A stretch of DNA of 61,085 bases from SZUA-584 sp964441275 (GTDB taxonomy: Bacteria > Bacillota > Clostridia > Christensenellales > SZUA-584): positions 1 to 61,085 of the forward strand of contig CAYTUG010000014.1 of NCBI GenBank assembly GCA_964441275.1, given 5' to 3'. The notes below the pieces were generated by a model, which saw only the letters and a program-made list of their open reading frames with translations, made no database searches and was not told the origin of the DNA. Positions 34,035 to 43,530 of the stretch are shown here, one piece after another (the first letter of the stretch is position 1; the number at the start of each line of letters is the position of its first letter). A program made the position numbers and the translations under genes.

Positions 34035-36473
34035 TTAGCATTCTTCATTTTCTTCTTCGTCCGGTTTAACGAGCGCCGCGGACACAACATTTGTTTGTTC
34101 ATCAACGCTCATCAAGCGCACTCCCTGGGTGGCCCTGCCAAAAACGGATATCTCATTAACTTTGGTGCGTATAATAATGCCCGCATCGTTGATAAGCATC
34201 AAATCTTCATCTCCGCTTACCATGCCTATAGCACACAAATCGCCTGTCTTTTCCGTTATATTTAACGTTTTAACGCCTATTCCGCCTCTGCGCTGAACAT
34301 TGTATTCGCTAATGGGCGTACGCTTTCCATAACCGTTTTGCGAAATAACCAATACGTCATTATCGTTGCGCACGATACAAGCGCCGACTACTAAATCATC
34401 GTCCTTAAGACTGATTGCTTTTACCCCCATAGCCGTGCGGCCCATATCCCTAACGTCCGTTTCTGCAAACCTGATTGACATGCCTTTTGCGGTACCGACA
34501 ATAATTTCATCGTTGCCGCTGGTTAGAAGAACGCCAATTAATTCATCATTTTCTCTTAAACCTATGGCAATCAGCCCGGACTGCCGGATATTTTTAAATG
34601 CGCTAACAGCTGTTTTTTTGATGATGCCGTCTTTAGTTATAAGTGAAAGCATGGTATTGTCGTCTTCCTCCAGCAACGGGAAAACGGCGGAGACCTTCTC
34701 GCCGGGGTCAAGCGATAACAGGTTAACAATTGCTATACCTTTGGCGGTACGGCCGGTTTCAGGCAAAGCATAACATTTGCGCTTATATACCTTTCCCATA
34801 TTTGTGAAAAAAAGCAACTGGCTGTGCGTAGACGTAATCAAAACGTGTTCCGCAAAATCTTCTTCACGCGCGGTTAGGCCGGTTATTCCTTTCCCCCCGC
34901 GCTTTTGGGTGCGGTATGTATCGGAATGTATACGCTTGATGTAACCAAAATGAGTAAGCGTGACCACCATCTCTTCTTCCTGTATTAACTCGTCAAGGTC
35001 GATGTCTTCCACCGCAAACGCAATTTCGGTTCGGCGTTCATCTGCAAACTTTTGTTTTATTTCAAGCAATTCCTGCTTAATAATATCTAAAACCATCTGA
35101 GGGGTTTCAAGCACGCTGTTTAGATAAGCGATTCGCTCTAAAAGCTTTTCGTATTCGTTTTGTATTTTATCTCTCTCAAGCCCTGTAAGCCTTTGTAGCC
35201 GCATATCGAGTATGGCGGAAGCCTGTTTATCGGTTAGAGCAAAGCGGCTTATAAGCAGGTCTTTAGCGGTTGGAACATCGGGAGATTTTTTGATAAGCTC
35301 GACTATCTCGTCTATGTTATCAAGCGCGATTATCAGCCCCTCGAGTATATGTGCGCGCGCGCTGGCCTTTTCAAGTTCGTGCTTTGTGCGGCGAACTACT
35401 ATATCTTTCTGGTGCTCGACATAGTGAAACAAAAGTTCTTTTAAGTTAAGCACCTTAGGCTCGCCGTCCACAAGAGCAATCATTATTACCCCGAAGGTAT
35501 CTTGCATTTGCGTATGCTTATACAATCTGTTGAGCACAACATTTGCGTTAACATCCCTTTTTAGCTCAATTACTATGCGCATTCCATTTTTATCGCTCTC
35601 GTCACGTATATCGGATATTCCGTCAAGTATTTTATCCTGCACAAGTTCCGCTATCCGGGTAATAAGTGAAGCCTTGTTAACTTGATAGGGCAGCTCGGTT
35701 ACTATAATGCGCTGCCGCCCTAATTTGTGCTCTTCTATTTCCGCGCGTGCCCGCACGCATATTTTGCCCCGGCCTGTGTGATAAGCCGAAGCTATGCCCG
35801 CCATACCCATCACGATACCGCCGGTGGGAAAATCAGGCCCTTTGATGTGTTGCATAAATGTATCGATATCCGCTTCGTCATCATCAATAAGAGATATGAC
35901 AGCGTCAATTACTTCCGCAAGGTTGTGCGGGGGTATGTTTGTTGCCATCCCTACGGCAATCCCGCCGGTGCCGTTAACGAGAAGGTTTGGGAATTTGGCA
36001 GGCATTACCGACGGCTGCATAAGCGTTTCGTCAAAATTCGGTACAAAATCAACCGTATCTTTTTCTATATCCCTTAGAAGCTCCATAGAGATAGCAGAAA
36101 GGCGCGCTTCGGTGTAGCGCATCGCGGCAGGCGCATCGCCGTCTATGCTTCCGAAGTTGCCATGCCCGCTTACTAAAAGATGCCTTGTAGAAAAATCCTG
36201 CGCCATGCGCACCATTGCCATGTAGACTGCGGAATCACCGTGCGGATGATATTTGCCTAACACATCGCCCACAATGCGCGCGCTTTTTCGAAACGGTTTA
36301 TCCGGGGTAAGCGACAGTTCGCTCATAGAATAAAGAATGCGACGGTGAACCGGTTTTAGGCCGTCCCGGACATCGGGCAAAGCCCGGTTTATAATAACCG
36401 CCATTGCGTAAGAGATAAAAGAAGTTTTCATCTCTTTTTCTATATTAATTGGTATGATCGATTTCCTTTGCAT
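34035..36473 (-). CDS. gyrA: DNA gyrase subunit A
   Basis: Breakage-rejoining subunit of gyrase, which adds negative supercoils. The winged-helix region carries KSARIVGDVLGKYHPHGDSAVY, and the catalytic Tyr is in AMRYTEARLS. The coiled tower is at ~340-480. The C-terminal beta-pinwheel has the GyrA box QKRGGKG around 533 and repeated blades (GRTAMGVKAISL, RRGGIGVKTLNI) to the acidic end. Total 812, normal. In the quinolone-determining region the Ser of GDSAVY is kept, but the acidic residue four positions later (Asp/Glu in most bacteria) is Met. It lies 11 bp after gyrB in one operon. Confidence 0.97.
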   Translation of the reverse strand: MQRKSIIPINIEKEMKTSFISYAMAVIINRALPDVRDGLKPVHRRILYSMSELSLTPDKPFRKSARIVGDVLGKYHPHGDSAVYMAMVRMAQDFSTRHLLVSGHGNFGSIDGDAPAAMRYTEARLSAISMELLRDIEKDTVDFVPNFDETLMQPSVMPAKFPNLLVNGTGGIAVGMATNIPPHNLAEVIDAVISLIDDDEADIDTFMQHIKGPDFPTGGIVMGMAGIASAYHTGRGKICVRARAEIEEHKLGRQRIIVTELPYQVNKASLITRIAELVQDKILDGISDIRDESDKNGMRIVIELKRDVNANVVLNRLYKHTQMQDTFGVIMIALVDGEPKVLNLKELLFHYVEHQKDIVVRRTKHELEKASARAHILEGLIIALDNIDEIVELIKKSPDVPTAKDLLISRFALTDKQASAILDMRLQRLTGLERDKIQNEYEKLLERIAYLNSVLETPQMVLDIIKQELLEIKQKFADERRTEIAFAVEDIDLDELIQEEEMVVTLTHFGYIKRIHSDTYRTQKRGGKGITGLTAREEDFAEHVLITSTHSQLLFFTNMGKVYKRKCYALPETGRTAKGIAIVNLLSLDPGEKVSAVFPLLEEDDNTMLSLITKDGIIKKTAVSAFKNIRQSGLIAIGLRENDELIGVLLTSGNDEIIVGTAKGMSIRFAETDVRDMGRTAMGVKAISLKDDDLVVGACIVRNDNDVLVISQNGYGKRTPISEYNVQRRGGIGVKTLNITEKTGDLCAIGMVSGDEDLMLINDAGIIIRTKVNEISVFGRATQGVRLMSVDEQTNVVSAALVKPDEEENEEC

Positions 36474-36484
36474 TACATTTTCTC

Positions 36485-38386
36485 CTATACGTCCAGATTA
36501 ACAACGAGTTTTGCGTTCTGTTCAATAAATTCTCGCCGTGGCTCGACCGCGTCCCCCATCAAAATTGTAAATATCTCCTCCGCTTCAAGCGCATTTTCAA
36601 GAGTAACTTTAAGAAGCGTTCTCTTTTCCGGGTCCATAGTAGTGTCCCACAGCTGTTCCGGGTTCATTTCTCCAAGCCCCTTATAGCGCTGAATTGAAAC
36701 GCCGTCGCGACCAATTTCGTTAAGGTGTTCTTCAAGCGCTTCATCGCTGTATATATATTTTTCGGAGCGGTTTTTAGTTATTTTATAAAGAGGCGGTTGT
36801 GCAATATAAACATGGCCTGCGTCTATCAGTGCCCGCATATACCGGTAGAAAAAAGTAAGCAACAGTATGCGGATGTGGCTGCCGTCAACGTCTGCGTCCG
36901 TCATGCAGATTATTCGGTTATACCGCAGTTTAGAAACGTCAAACTCTTCGCCTATGCCTGCGCCGAAAGCGGTTGCCATTGCGCGTATTTCCGCGTTTGC
37001 AAGCGCTCTGTCCTGTCGGGTTTTTTCTACGTTCAGTATTTTGCCCCGTAAGGGAAGTATTGCCTGGAATCGGCGGTCTCTGCCCTGTTTGGCGCTTCCC
37101 CCCGCACTATCGCCCTCTACTATAAATATTTCGCACAATTGCGCATCACGTTCGCTGCAGTCGGCAAGCTTTCCGGGCAAAGAGGCGCTTTCCAATGCGG
37201 ATTTTCTTCTTGTTAATTCGCGCGCCTTTCGCGCCGCTTCACGTGCATGCCGGGCTACAAGGCACTTGTTTACTATTTCTTTTGCGATAGCGGGGTTTTC
37301 TTCAAGAAACGCCTTAAACTCCTGCCCCATAGCGCCGTCCACAAGCGGGCGAACCTCGCTGTTGCCTAACTTTGTTTTTGTTTGGCCTTCAAATTGAGGT
37401 TCATGTATTTTTACGCTTATCACCGCGGTTAAACCCTCGCGTATATCTTCCCCCGAAAGATTCTCTTCTTTTTCTTTGATTAGATTAAAACGCCGCGCAT
37501 AATCGTTAATAACGCGCGTTAAACCGGATTTAAAGCCTAAAAGATGGGTCCCGCCCTCGTGAGTCGGGATGTTGTTGGCATAGGTGAGAATGTTTTCGTT
37601 GTATGATTCGTTGTATTGTATCGCGATTTCAACCATTGTGCCCTTTTTTTCCGAACAAAAATAAATGGGAAGAGGATGAAGCTTGTTTTTATTTTTGTTA
37701 AGATATTTTACAAACTCGTTAATTCCGCCTTCAAAGCAATAATCATAGTGTTTGTCAGTGCTCTCTTCGGAAATTATTATGCGCACGCCTTTGTTTAAAA
37801 AGGCCAACTCGCGAAGCCGGGCTCTTATAGTATCAAATGTGAATTTGACAGTCTCGAAAATTTTCGGGTCAGGCCAAAACTGAATCATGGTGCCCGCCTC
37901 GTCTGTATCTGCTACAATTTCTATTTCGCCCTGCGGTTCGCCGCGCATAAAAATCATCCTGTACATTTTACCGTCGCGGCAAACGGTAGCAATAAGCTTT
38001 TGGGAAAGCGCATTTACCACCGAAACGCCCACCCCGTGCAGCCCCCCAGAAACTTTATATCCGTCACCGCCGAACTTGCCCCCCGCATGCAGCATAGTAA
38101 GAGCAACCTCAAGAGCCGATTTACCAACTTTTTTTTGGGTGCCAACAGGAATCCCGCGTCCGTTGTCCGATATGCAGACGCTGCCGTCTAATTTTAAGAT
38201 GACGCTTATTTTATCGCAATATCCCGCCATAGCTTCGTCTACCGAGTTATCGACCACCTCGTACACTAAATGGTGCAAACCCCTCTCGTCCGTAGAACCT
38301 ATGTACATGCTCGGCCTTTTTCTTACGGGCTCTAGCCCTTCCAATACTTGTATTTGCGAAGCATCATAATTTTTAATATTTTGCAT
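36485..38386 (-). CDS. gyrB: DNA gyrase subunit B
   Basis: ATPase subunit of gyrase. The GHKL ATPase domain contains YEVVDNSVDEA, DNGRGIPVG and GGLHGVGVSVVNALS. The transducer domain follows to ~390. The TOPRIM domain starts at EGDSAGGSAKQGRDR and has the DADVDG acidic motif. The tail ends QRYKGLGEMNPEQLW and FIEQNAKLV. Length of 633 is typical for Firmicutes. ATG start with GGAGAGC upstream. It is preceded by remB, as in most Firmicutes, but separated from dnaA-dnaN by ~16 kb. Confidence 0.97.
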   Translation of the reverse strand: MQNIKNYDASQIQVLEGLEPVRKRPSMYIGSTDERGLHHLVYEVVDNSVDEAMAGYCDKISVILKLDGSVCISDNGRGIPVGTQKKVGKSALEVALTMLHAGGKFGGDGYKVSGGLHGVGVSVVNALSQKLIATVCRDGKMYRMIFMRGEPQGEIEIVADTDEAGTMIQFWPDPKIFETVKFTFDTIRARLRELAFLNKGVRIIISEESTDKHYDYCFEGGINEFVKYLNKNKNKLHPLPIYFCSEKKGTMVEIAIQYNESYNENILTYANNIPTHEGGTHLLGFKSGLTRVINDYARRFNLIKEKEENLSGEDIREGLTAVISVKIHEPQFEGQTKTKLGNSEVRPLVDGAMGQEFKAFLEENPAIAKEIVNKCLVARHAREAARKARELTRRKSALESASLPGKLADCSERDAQLCEIFIVEGDSAGGSAKQGRDRRFQAILPLRGKILNVEKTRQDRALANAEIRAMATAFGAGIGEEFDVSKLRYNRIICMTDADVDGSHIRILLLTFFYRYMRALIDAGHVYIAQPPLYKITKNRSEKYIYSDEALEEHLNEIGRDGVSIQRYKGLGEMNPEQLWDTTMDPEKRTLLKVTLENALEAEEIFTILMGDAVEPRREFIEQNAKLVVNLDV

Positions 38387-38470
38387 TAAAGCTCTCCTTG
38401 ATATAACCTTCTATTGCGGCAGCCAACCATATTCTTGCCGCTTATGATTATTCTTTAAAATTTAATCGGG

Positions 38471-38719
38471 CTATTTTTGTTTGGAACGTTTGTAAAGCGT
38501 AACCGGTGATATGGGTGAATAATAAATAAAATCTTTATTTAAAAATCGAGATACAACCACTGATTTAATGTTAAATTCCTCAATAAAGAAAGTATGCGCA
38601 CTATCGCATAATTTTTTTAAAAAAGTGTTGGTATCGTTATTTATCATTGCTTCTTTATAGTCGAGTATAAGCACGATATCTTTTAGGGGCACGGCAGCCC
38701 CTTTGCCAATATGCAGCAT
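38471..38719 (-). CDS. remB: RemB/DUF370-family regulatory protein (82 aa)
   Basis: Small protein matching the DUF370 family (B. subtilis YaaB/RemB), which lies between recF and gyrB in Bacillus and activates extracellular-matrix genes. The start MLHIGKGAAVPLKDIVLILDY is characteristic, followed by SVVVSRFLNKDFIYYSPISPVTLYKR near the C-terminus. It sits directly upstream of gyrB in the same orientation, which supports the assignment. ATG start with GGAGGG upstream. The 38720-38967 gap beyond it is AT-rich and holds no convincing gene. Confidence 0.85.
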   Translation of the reverse strand: MLHIGKGAAVPLKDIVLILDYKEAMINNDTNTFLKKLCDSAHTFFIEEFNIKSVVVSRFLNKDFIYYSPISPVTLYKRSKQK

Positions 38720-38967
38720 TACAGATGCCCTCCAACCATCCCTTTTGTTGGTTATTTTCAGTGATTATGCAGTATAAAAATAAAACCTACTTAATTATAT
38801 ATATATTATAGTCTAAAAGAGAAAAATTTAAAAGCAAAAATTGCGCCGGTACGGATAGTTAAATTAAATATCTGAGAGCTAATAATGGTTGGGAATAATA
38901 ATTATGATAGAAACTGATTCGGATTTAACAAATGTTAAGGTAACTGTAAAAGGGCAGGTTAAATTAT

Positions 38968-39921
38968 TTAAGAGCGCCTGTATGCACGGTAATGACCGTA
39001 ACTGTTTACGCGCAAGCCGATATAATCGCTTTGCAGGAACTGAAGGGTTTTACAATTAAATGTATCGGATTTTTCTTCATGCACATTTTGAGAACAGTTT
39101 CTGATTTTACAATATTGTGAAAACATAAGCTTTTGCGCATAGACGCACATTTCCTTTTCGGGGTGATTCCTATCTTCCGCACCGGAAAAAATCTGCGTTT
39201 GGTTTTTTATATTGCCAAGCAGCGAAACAATTCTTGAATCATCGTAATTTGCCAAGTATCTTATTAACGTTTCCCTTGTATTTTTGTTTTTAAAGGGTTT
39301 AAAATACTGCGCAATTGTTTTTGAATCCAAAAGAGTGGCGTTAAAATAAAATTCATTCAGCACTTTTTTAAAAGTGGGTTCGCGTAAAAACAGCCTGCAG
39401 CATGTGGCGCCGTACCATGTAGTAAGAAGCTTAAGCATAAACGGATAATTTTCGTTGGGCGCGCCCGGTGAAACAAGTATAAGCTTGTCCGTATGCTGGG
39501 GGTATTTTGCCGCAAACAGCAAAGCAATTTGCGCCCCTGTTGAAACCCCGGCAAAATGTGCCCTTTTAATGTTGAGAGAATCGATAAAGGCGCGCAGTAT
39601 TGTTACGTTTTCATCAATAGTATAATATATATTTGGATGCCCGCTGTACCCGAACCCCGCCATGTCAAGCGCAATTACCCGAAACCCGTTGGCGGCGAAA
39701 TAATCGATATTTTCTCTCCAAGTGTATAAAGACTGCCCAAGCCCGTGCAGCAAAATAAGCGGCTCGCCCTTTCCTTTTTCGTAATAATGAAGACGGGTTT
39801 TAAACAGCAGCCTGCGTTTGCCCAAATCAGTTTCGCTTGTAATCTTAAACGAAATATTTGCAAATGTCCCCATATTTGAATTGTTTTCAAATCCGTTGTT
39901 TTTGCAATTAAATTTAATCAC
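38968..39921 (-). CDS. Alpha/beta-hydrolase (317 aa)
   Basis: Cytosolic alpha/beta-hydrolase fold enzyme. The oxyanion segment is LILLHGLGQSLYTW near 55, followed by VIALDMAGFGYSG near 87. The nucleophile elbow is FAGVSTGAQIALL (Gly-Val-Ser-Thr-Gly, Ser near 126). A likely acid lies in FSGAEDRNHPE, and a His in NVHEEKSD near 280 completes the triad. A lid region spans ~155-225. The substrate is unknown. The tail after ~290 is not family-like (RVNSYGHYRAYRRS) and may be a drifted or extended C-terminus. GTG start with only a weak GAGAG upstream, so the N-terminus is uncertain; ATG at codon 17 is possible. Confidence 0.8.
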   Translation of the reverse strand: MIKFNCKNNGFENNSNMGTFANISFKITSETDLGKRRLLFKTRLHYYEKGKGEPLILLHGLGQSLYTWRENIDYFAANGFRVIALDMAGFGYSGHPNIYYTIDENVTILRAFIDSLNIKRAHFAGVSTGAQIALLFAAKYPQHTDKLILVSPGAPNENYPFMLKLLTTWYGATCCRLFLREPTFKKVLNEFYFNATLLDSKTIAQYFKPFKNKNTRETLIRYLANYDDSRIVSLLGNIKNQTQIFSGAEDRNHPEKEMCVYAQKLMFSQYCKIRNCSQNVHEEKSDTFNCKTLQFLQSDYIGLRVNSYGHYRAYRRS

Positions 39922-40013
39922 TTATGTTCTCTCTTACAAAACTATATTTGCCTATAATATACTGTATAAACAATAAAAACACAAGACTAACGTAATCATT
40001 TCGTTAAGATATG

Positions 40014-41384
40014 TTAACATATAGTAATATTTTTTTCATTTATAAGCTGTATCACCCTTTTTTTTAATTGCGGGTTTACGTTTTTATCAGGTTTTAGAAT
40101 GCACTCTGAATGCAAAGAGTTTAGTATTTCGCCTATAACCTTGCCGCTGCCAATGCCGAGCATATTTGATATCTGTGCGCCTGTGATGTCAAGCTCTTTT
40201 ATACTCCACGGCATTTGCTCGACCCGCATTTTTTCAAGTTCAGCCGTCCAATTATCTAATATAGAACCATTATTCAACCCGTTTGCGGATTGTACAGCGC
40301 GGCGAAGTTCAATTAAATCCGCAAATGCATTCCTGCCAAGCTTTACGGCTAACCGCCTTATATCTGCCGGCTTAGCATTAATATCAAACATGTGATATTT
40401 GATAAGCGGAACTGTTGAATTAATTGTTTTGTTGTCAAACCTTAAGTCTGCAAGCACTTTTTTTGCCGCTGTCTCTACGTCAATTCCATTGCCGGAAATA
40501 TCTGCGGCTGTTGTGGGCGGACCCGGTTTGCCTATATCGTGCAAAAGAGCTGCGAGGCGCAAGTTAAGTTTGGACTTTACGGCGGCGCACGCAAAAAAAC
40601 TTTTTGGCAGACTAACGCCGGCGGCGTCAGCGGTGTTAATATGCGGAAGCACGTATTTTAAAGCGCCTATTGAAAACAGAACTTCAAGTCCGCGTAAGGG
40701 GCTGCTTTTTATGTCGGCATACTTTATGTCGGACAGCAATATTTTAATCAGCTCGTCGCGTTTGCGCTCCGCCGATATATCGGACAGCAAATAGCAATAC
40801 CGTTTTGCGCATTCCAACAGTGAATCTTCAATAGAAAACCCAAGTTCGGCACAAAATCTTGCCATGCGCATAATGCGCAAGCCGTCATCGCGAATGGTAT
40901 CCCCCGGCTTTTCTGCTGCGCTTCTTATTATGCGTTGTTTTAGGTCGGAAAGACCTTTGCCTGTCGGGTCTATAAGTTCTTGCGTTGATATGTCCATATA
41001 GAGCGATCCTATTGTAAAATCGCGTCTTTTAGAGTCCTCGTCAATGTTTTTTGTAAAGGTTACGCTGTAAGGGCGGTGTGTGCCTCCGGAAGGATAGAAA
41101 TCCCGCCTAAAAGTGGTATGTTCAAATATGTAATGTTTATTGTCGGCACTCAAGTGTATCTCAACAGTGCCCAAAGAAAAAGATTTCTCAACGACTTTTA
41201 GCCCCGCTTTTTGTGCAATGCCGACAACATCTTCCGGCAACGCGGCGGAACAGATATCAAAATCGGTAACGGGAAGCCCAAGTATTGAATTGCGTACAAA
41301 GCCGCCGACAAGGTACAAAGTGTATCCGAAAGATTTAAAAACCTGCGAAAGATACAATATGCCCTTGGGCAAAAAGGACTTCAT
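40014..41384 (-). CDS. cca: CCA tRNA nucleotidyltransferase with HD domain (456 aa)
   Basis: Adds or repairs the 3' CCA of tRNA. The polymerase-beta head has LVGGFVRNSILGLP and the metal-binding DFDI pair (Asp-x-Asp), and RRDFTIGSLYMD lies at ~120-131. RDDGLRIMRMARFCAELGF, the nucleotide-selecting neck region, is at ~163-181. A C-terminal HD domain has LLHDIGKPG near 283-291. The downstream end holds an LGIGSGKVIGEIL helix typical of the family. It overlaps dapF by four bases. The window's tRNA-Ser already encodes CCA, so the enzyme acts mainly in repair or on other tRNAs. Confidence 0.92.
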   Translation of the reverse strand: MKSFLPKGILYLSQVFKSFGYTLYLVGGFVRNSILGLPVTDFDICSAALPEDVVGIAQKAGLKVVEKSFSLGTVEIHLSADNKHYIFEHTTFRRDFYPSGGTHRPYSVTFTKNIDEDSKRRDFTIGSLYMDISTQELIDPTGKGLSDLKQRIIRSAAEKPGDTIRDDGLRIMRMARFCAELGFSIEDSLLECAKRYCYLLSDISAERKRDELIKILLSDIKYADIKSSPLRGLEVLFSIGALKYVLPHINTADAAGVSLPKSFFACAAVKSKLNLRLAALLHDIGKPGPPTTAADISGNGIDVETAAKKVLADLRFDNKTINSTVPLIKYHMFDINAKPADIRRLAVKLGRNAFADLIELRRAVQSANGLNNGSILDNWTAELEKMRVEQMPWSIKELDITGAQISNMLGIGSGKVIGEILNSLHSECILKPDKNVNPQLKKRVIQLINEKNITIC

Positions 41385-42205
41385 AATTCTAAATCCGCTT
41401 TATAAACCAGCGTCGCGGGGCCGCTCATTGTTACGCGTCCGGACTTAAGATACTCTATTATCATTTTGCCTGCGGTTAAATTGACCGCAACCTTACGCTC
41501 GGTCAGGCCTTTTTTATAAGCTGTAACCGCGCTTGCGCAAGCTCCGGTGCCGCAAGCAAGAGTTAAGCCGGCGCCACGTTCCCATGTGCGGACTCTTAAA
41601 TTATTTCTGTCCATTATTTGAACAAAATTCACGTTTGTTTTGCGAGGGTATAGCGGATGGCGCTCAATAGACGCGCCAACCGTTATAACATCGACATTGT
41701 CTAAACTGTCGGTTAAAACAACGGTATGCGGAACATTCATAAGCAGCGAGTTTACGGTAATATTTTGCCCGGCGGCTTCGATTTGGACATCAAACGCACT
41801 GCCTGAGCCTTCCATAGGAATATCCTTTCGTTCAAAAAGCGGATATCCCATATCAACGCTCACATTTGTCACTTTGCCGTCTGTGACGCAAAGTTTAGGA
41901 CGTATAATTCCGGCAAGCGTTTCCACGGTAATGTCGGGCTTTGCCACTATGCCGTTTTCAAAAACATATTTGGCAAAACAGCGTATTCCATTGCCGCACA
42001 TTTCGGCTTCGCTTCCGTCCGCGTTTATTATGCGCATTCTTATATCTGCGCTTTTAGAAGGCAACACCAAAAGAATGCCGTCCGCACCCACTCCGATCCT
42101 TCTGGCGCAAAGTTTGATTGCAAGGCTTCCCCAATCGCGCGGACTGCCGTCATCTTCAAAGATAATAAAATCGTTCCCAAGCCCATGCATTTTAGTAAAT
42201 TCCAT
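41381..42205 (-). CDS. dapF: Diaminopimelate epimerase
   Basis: Converts LL- to meso-diaminopimelate for lysine and peptidoglycan. Both catalytic cysteines are present: EMCGNGIRCFAKY near 71-83 and TLACGTGACASAV near 216-228, each in its conserved Gly-rich loop. N-terminal MEFTKMHGLGNDFI is diagnostic. ATG at 42205 is chosen because GGAGG precedes it by eight bases; an open frame upstream to 42253 lacks support. Length 274, normal. It overlaps the cca start; the pairing implies co-expression rather than shared function. It indicates DAP-type peptidoglycan. Confidence 0.95.
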   Translation of the reverse strand: MEFTKMHGLGNDFIIFEDDGSPRDWGSLAIKLCARRIGVGADGILLVLPSKSADIRMRIINADGSEAEMCGNGIRCFAKYVFENGIVAKPDITVETLAGIIRPKLCVTDGKVTNVSVDMGYPLFERKDIPMEGSGSAFDVQIEAAGQNITVNSLLMNVPHTVVLTDSLDNVDVITVGASIERHPLYPRKTNVNFVQIMDRNNLRVRTWERGAGLTLACGTGACASAVTAYKKGLTERKVAVNLTAGKMIIEYLKSGRVTMSGPATLVYKADLEL

Positions 42206-42366
42206 TGATATTGCCTCCGTAAATTCCGTAGCACTATTATACTTCCCGAACACTTAGGCTGCAAGCGGCTTTTGGGGTTCTTTTAATTTATGACAGATTG
42301 ACTACAATATTAAAATAACATATAATAACAACATTAAATGAATATTTTCAGAAAGAAAACAGTATT

Positions 42367-43515
42367 ATGTTTATTCAATACGATATAAACATATTTTCGC
42401 TGATAATTCTTCTTATAGTAATGTTCAGCTCGAAAAAAACCGGAAACGCACAAAATGAGAGGCATCGGTTTTTTAACGCCATGGTCTTTTGCGCAATACT
42501 GCTGTTATGTTATGAAACGGCTGTAGTTATTCTTGAAGGCAGGCAAGGCACATTTGTTAATTTAGCATTGCACCTGTGCTACGTTTTCATATATTTGGCA
42601 AGCTCATTTTTTTGTTTTATGTGGTTGTTGTTTTGTTTGCTGCGGCAGGGCAGAAGGCTTAAAAACCGGGGATATGCTATGTTTAGCGTACCATTTTTTA
42701 TTTGCGCATTGCTTTTGGCATACAATTTTTCTACCCCCTATTTATTTTATATAACATCGGAAAATATTTTTGTAGCGAACACACTGCTCTTTCTTATCGG
42801 GGGTGTGCCGGGGTTCTATATAGTTTTGGCGGCTATAGTTGTTTGGCGCAACAAAAAAAGCGTACCTAAAACCGAATTTTATATTCAGTTAATTTTACCT
42901 GTTATTATTTCACTTATTTGCGTAACTCAGCATATATTTTTAAAAGATGTACGAATAGTATGGCCAAGCGCGGTTATAGGGTTGCTTGTTATTCAGATAT
43001 ATGCGTTTGGCGAAAAGATGAAAATAGACCATTTAACCGGGCTTTATAATCGCAAATGCCTTGATGATTACGTACAGGATTTAGTTAAGTCGGCTAAAAC
43101 CGATTGTTTCGCCGCATTGATGCTCGATATTGATGGTTTTAAAAAGATTAACGATACTTATGGCCATACGGAAGGCGACAGGGTAATAGTTGCGGCGGCG
43201 GCGTTGCTTAAAAAAAGCGTTCGGAAAGGCGATTTTGTATCACGTTACGGAGGAGACGAATTTCTTATTGTATTGGACCAGTGCGGCTTTAAAACTACCG
43301 AATACGTGATAAACAGGCTGCGCAGCAATGTTGCGCACTATAACGCAAAGAGCAATTTAGCATATAAACTCGATTTCTCAATCGGATACCATCTGTTCAC
43401 TGATGTTTGCATGTTGACTGTTAAAGATATCTTTACTAAAATTGATGGGTTGATGTATCAGAACAAGCGGAGTAAAATTTTAAACGAACAAAACGTTATA
43501 AGCGTTAATACATAA
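42367..43515 (+). CDS. Membrane diguanylate cyclase (382 aa)
   Basis: Makes cyclic di-GMP from two GTP. Residues ~1-210 hold about seven hydrophobic helices without a recognised sensor family. The GGDEF domain (~220-380) has the usual DHLTGLYNRK entry, DIDGFKKINDTYGH with the metal Asp, and an intact SRYGGDEFL active site. An R-x-x-D inhibitory site (RKGD) sits five residues before GGDEF, so product feedback is likely. ATG start with AGAAAGAAAACAG upstream, a weak site. It lies 15 bp from fhs in the same orientation. A second GGDEF protein is at 52083. Confidence 0.9.
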   Translation: MFIQYDINIFSLIILLIVMFSSKKTGNAQNERHRFFNAMVFCAILLLCYETAVVILEGRQGTFVNLALHLCYVFIYLASSFFCFMWLLFCLLRQGRRLKNRGYAMFSVPFFICALLLAYNFSTPYLFYITSENIFVANTLLFLIGGVPGFYIVLAAIVVWRNKKSVPKTEFYIQLILPVIISLICVTQHIFLKDVRIVWPSAVIGLLVIQIYAFGEKMKIDHLTGLYNRKCLDDYVQDLVKSAKTDCFAALMLDIDGFKKINDTYGHTEGDRVIVAAAALLKKSVRKGDFVSRYGGDEFLIVLDQCGFKTTEYVINRLRSNVAHYNAKSNLAYKLDFSIGYHLFTDVCMLTVKDIFTKIDGLMYQNKRSKILNEQNVISVNT

Positions 43516-43530
43516 TAGAAAGAGACATAA

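Noticed and set aside
33833..34105. 90-codon minus-strand ORF overlapping the gyrA end
   Set aside because: Its start lies inside gyrA in another frame, with no domain features; the protein-like quality stops at the gyrA boundary.
38905..39060. 52-codon plus-strand ORF (MIETDSDLTNVKV...)
   Set aside because: No ribosome binding site, no family resemblance, and it overlaps the 3' end of the alpha/beta-hydrolase gene on the other strand. Probably chance.
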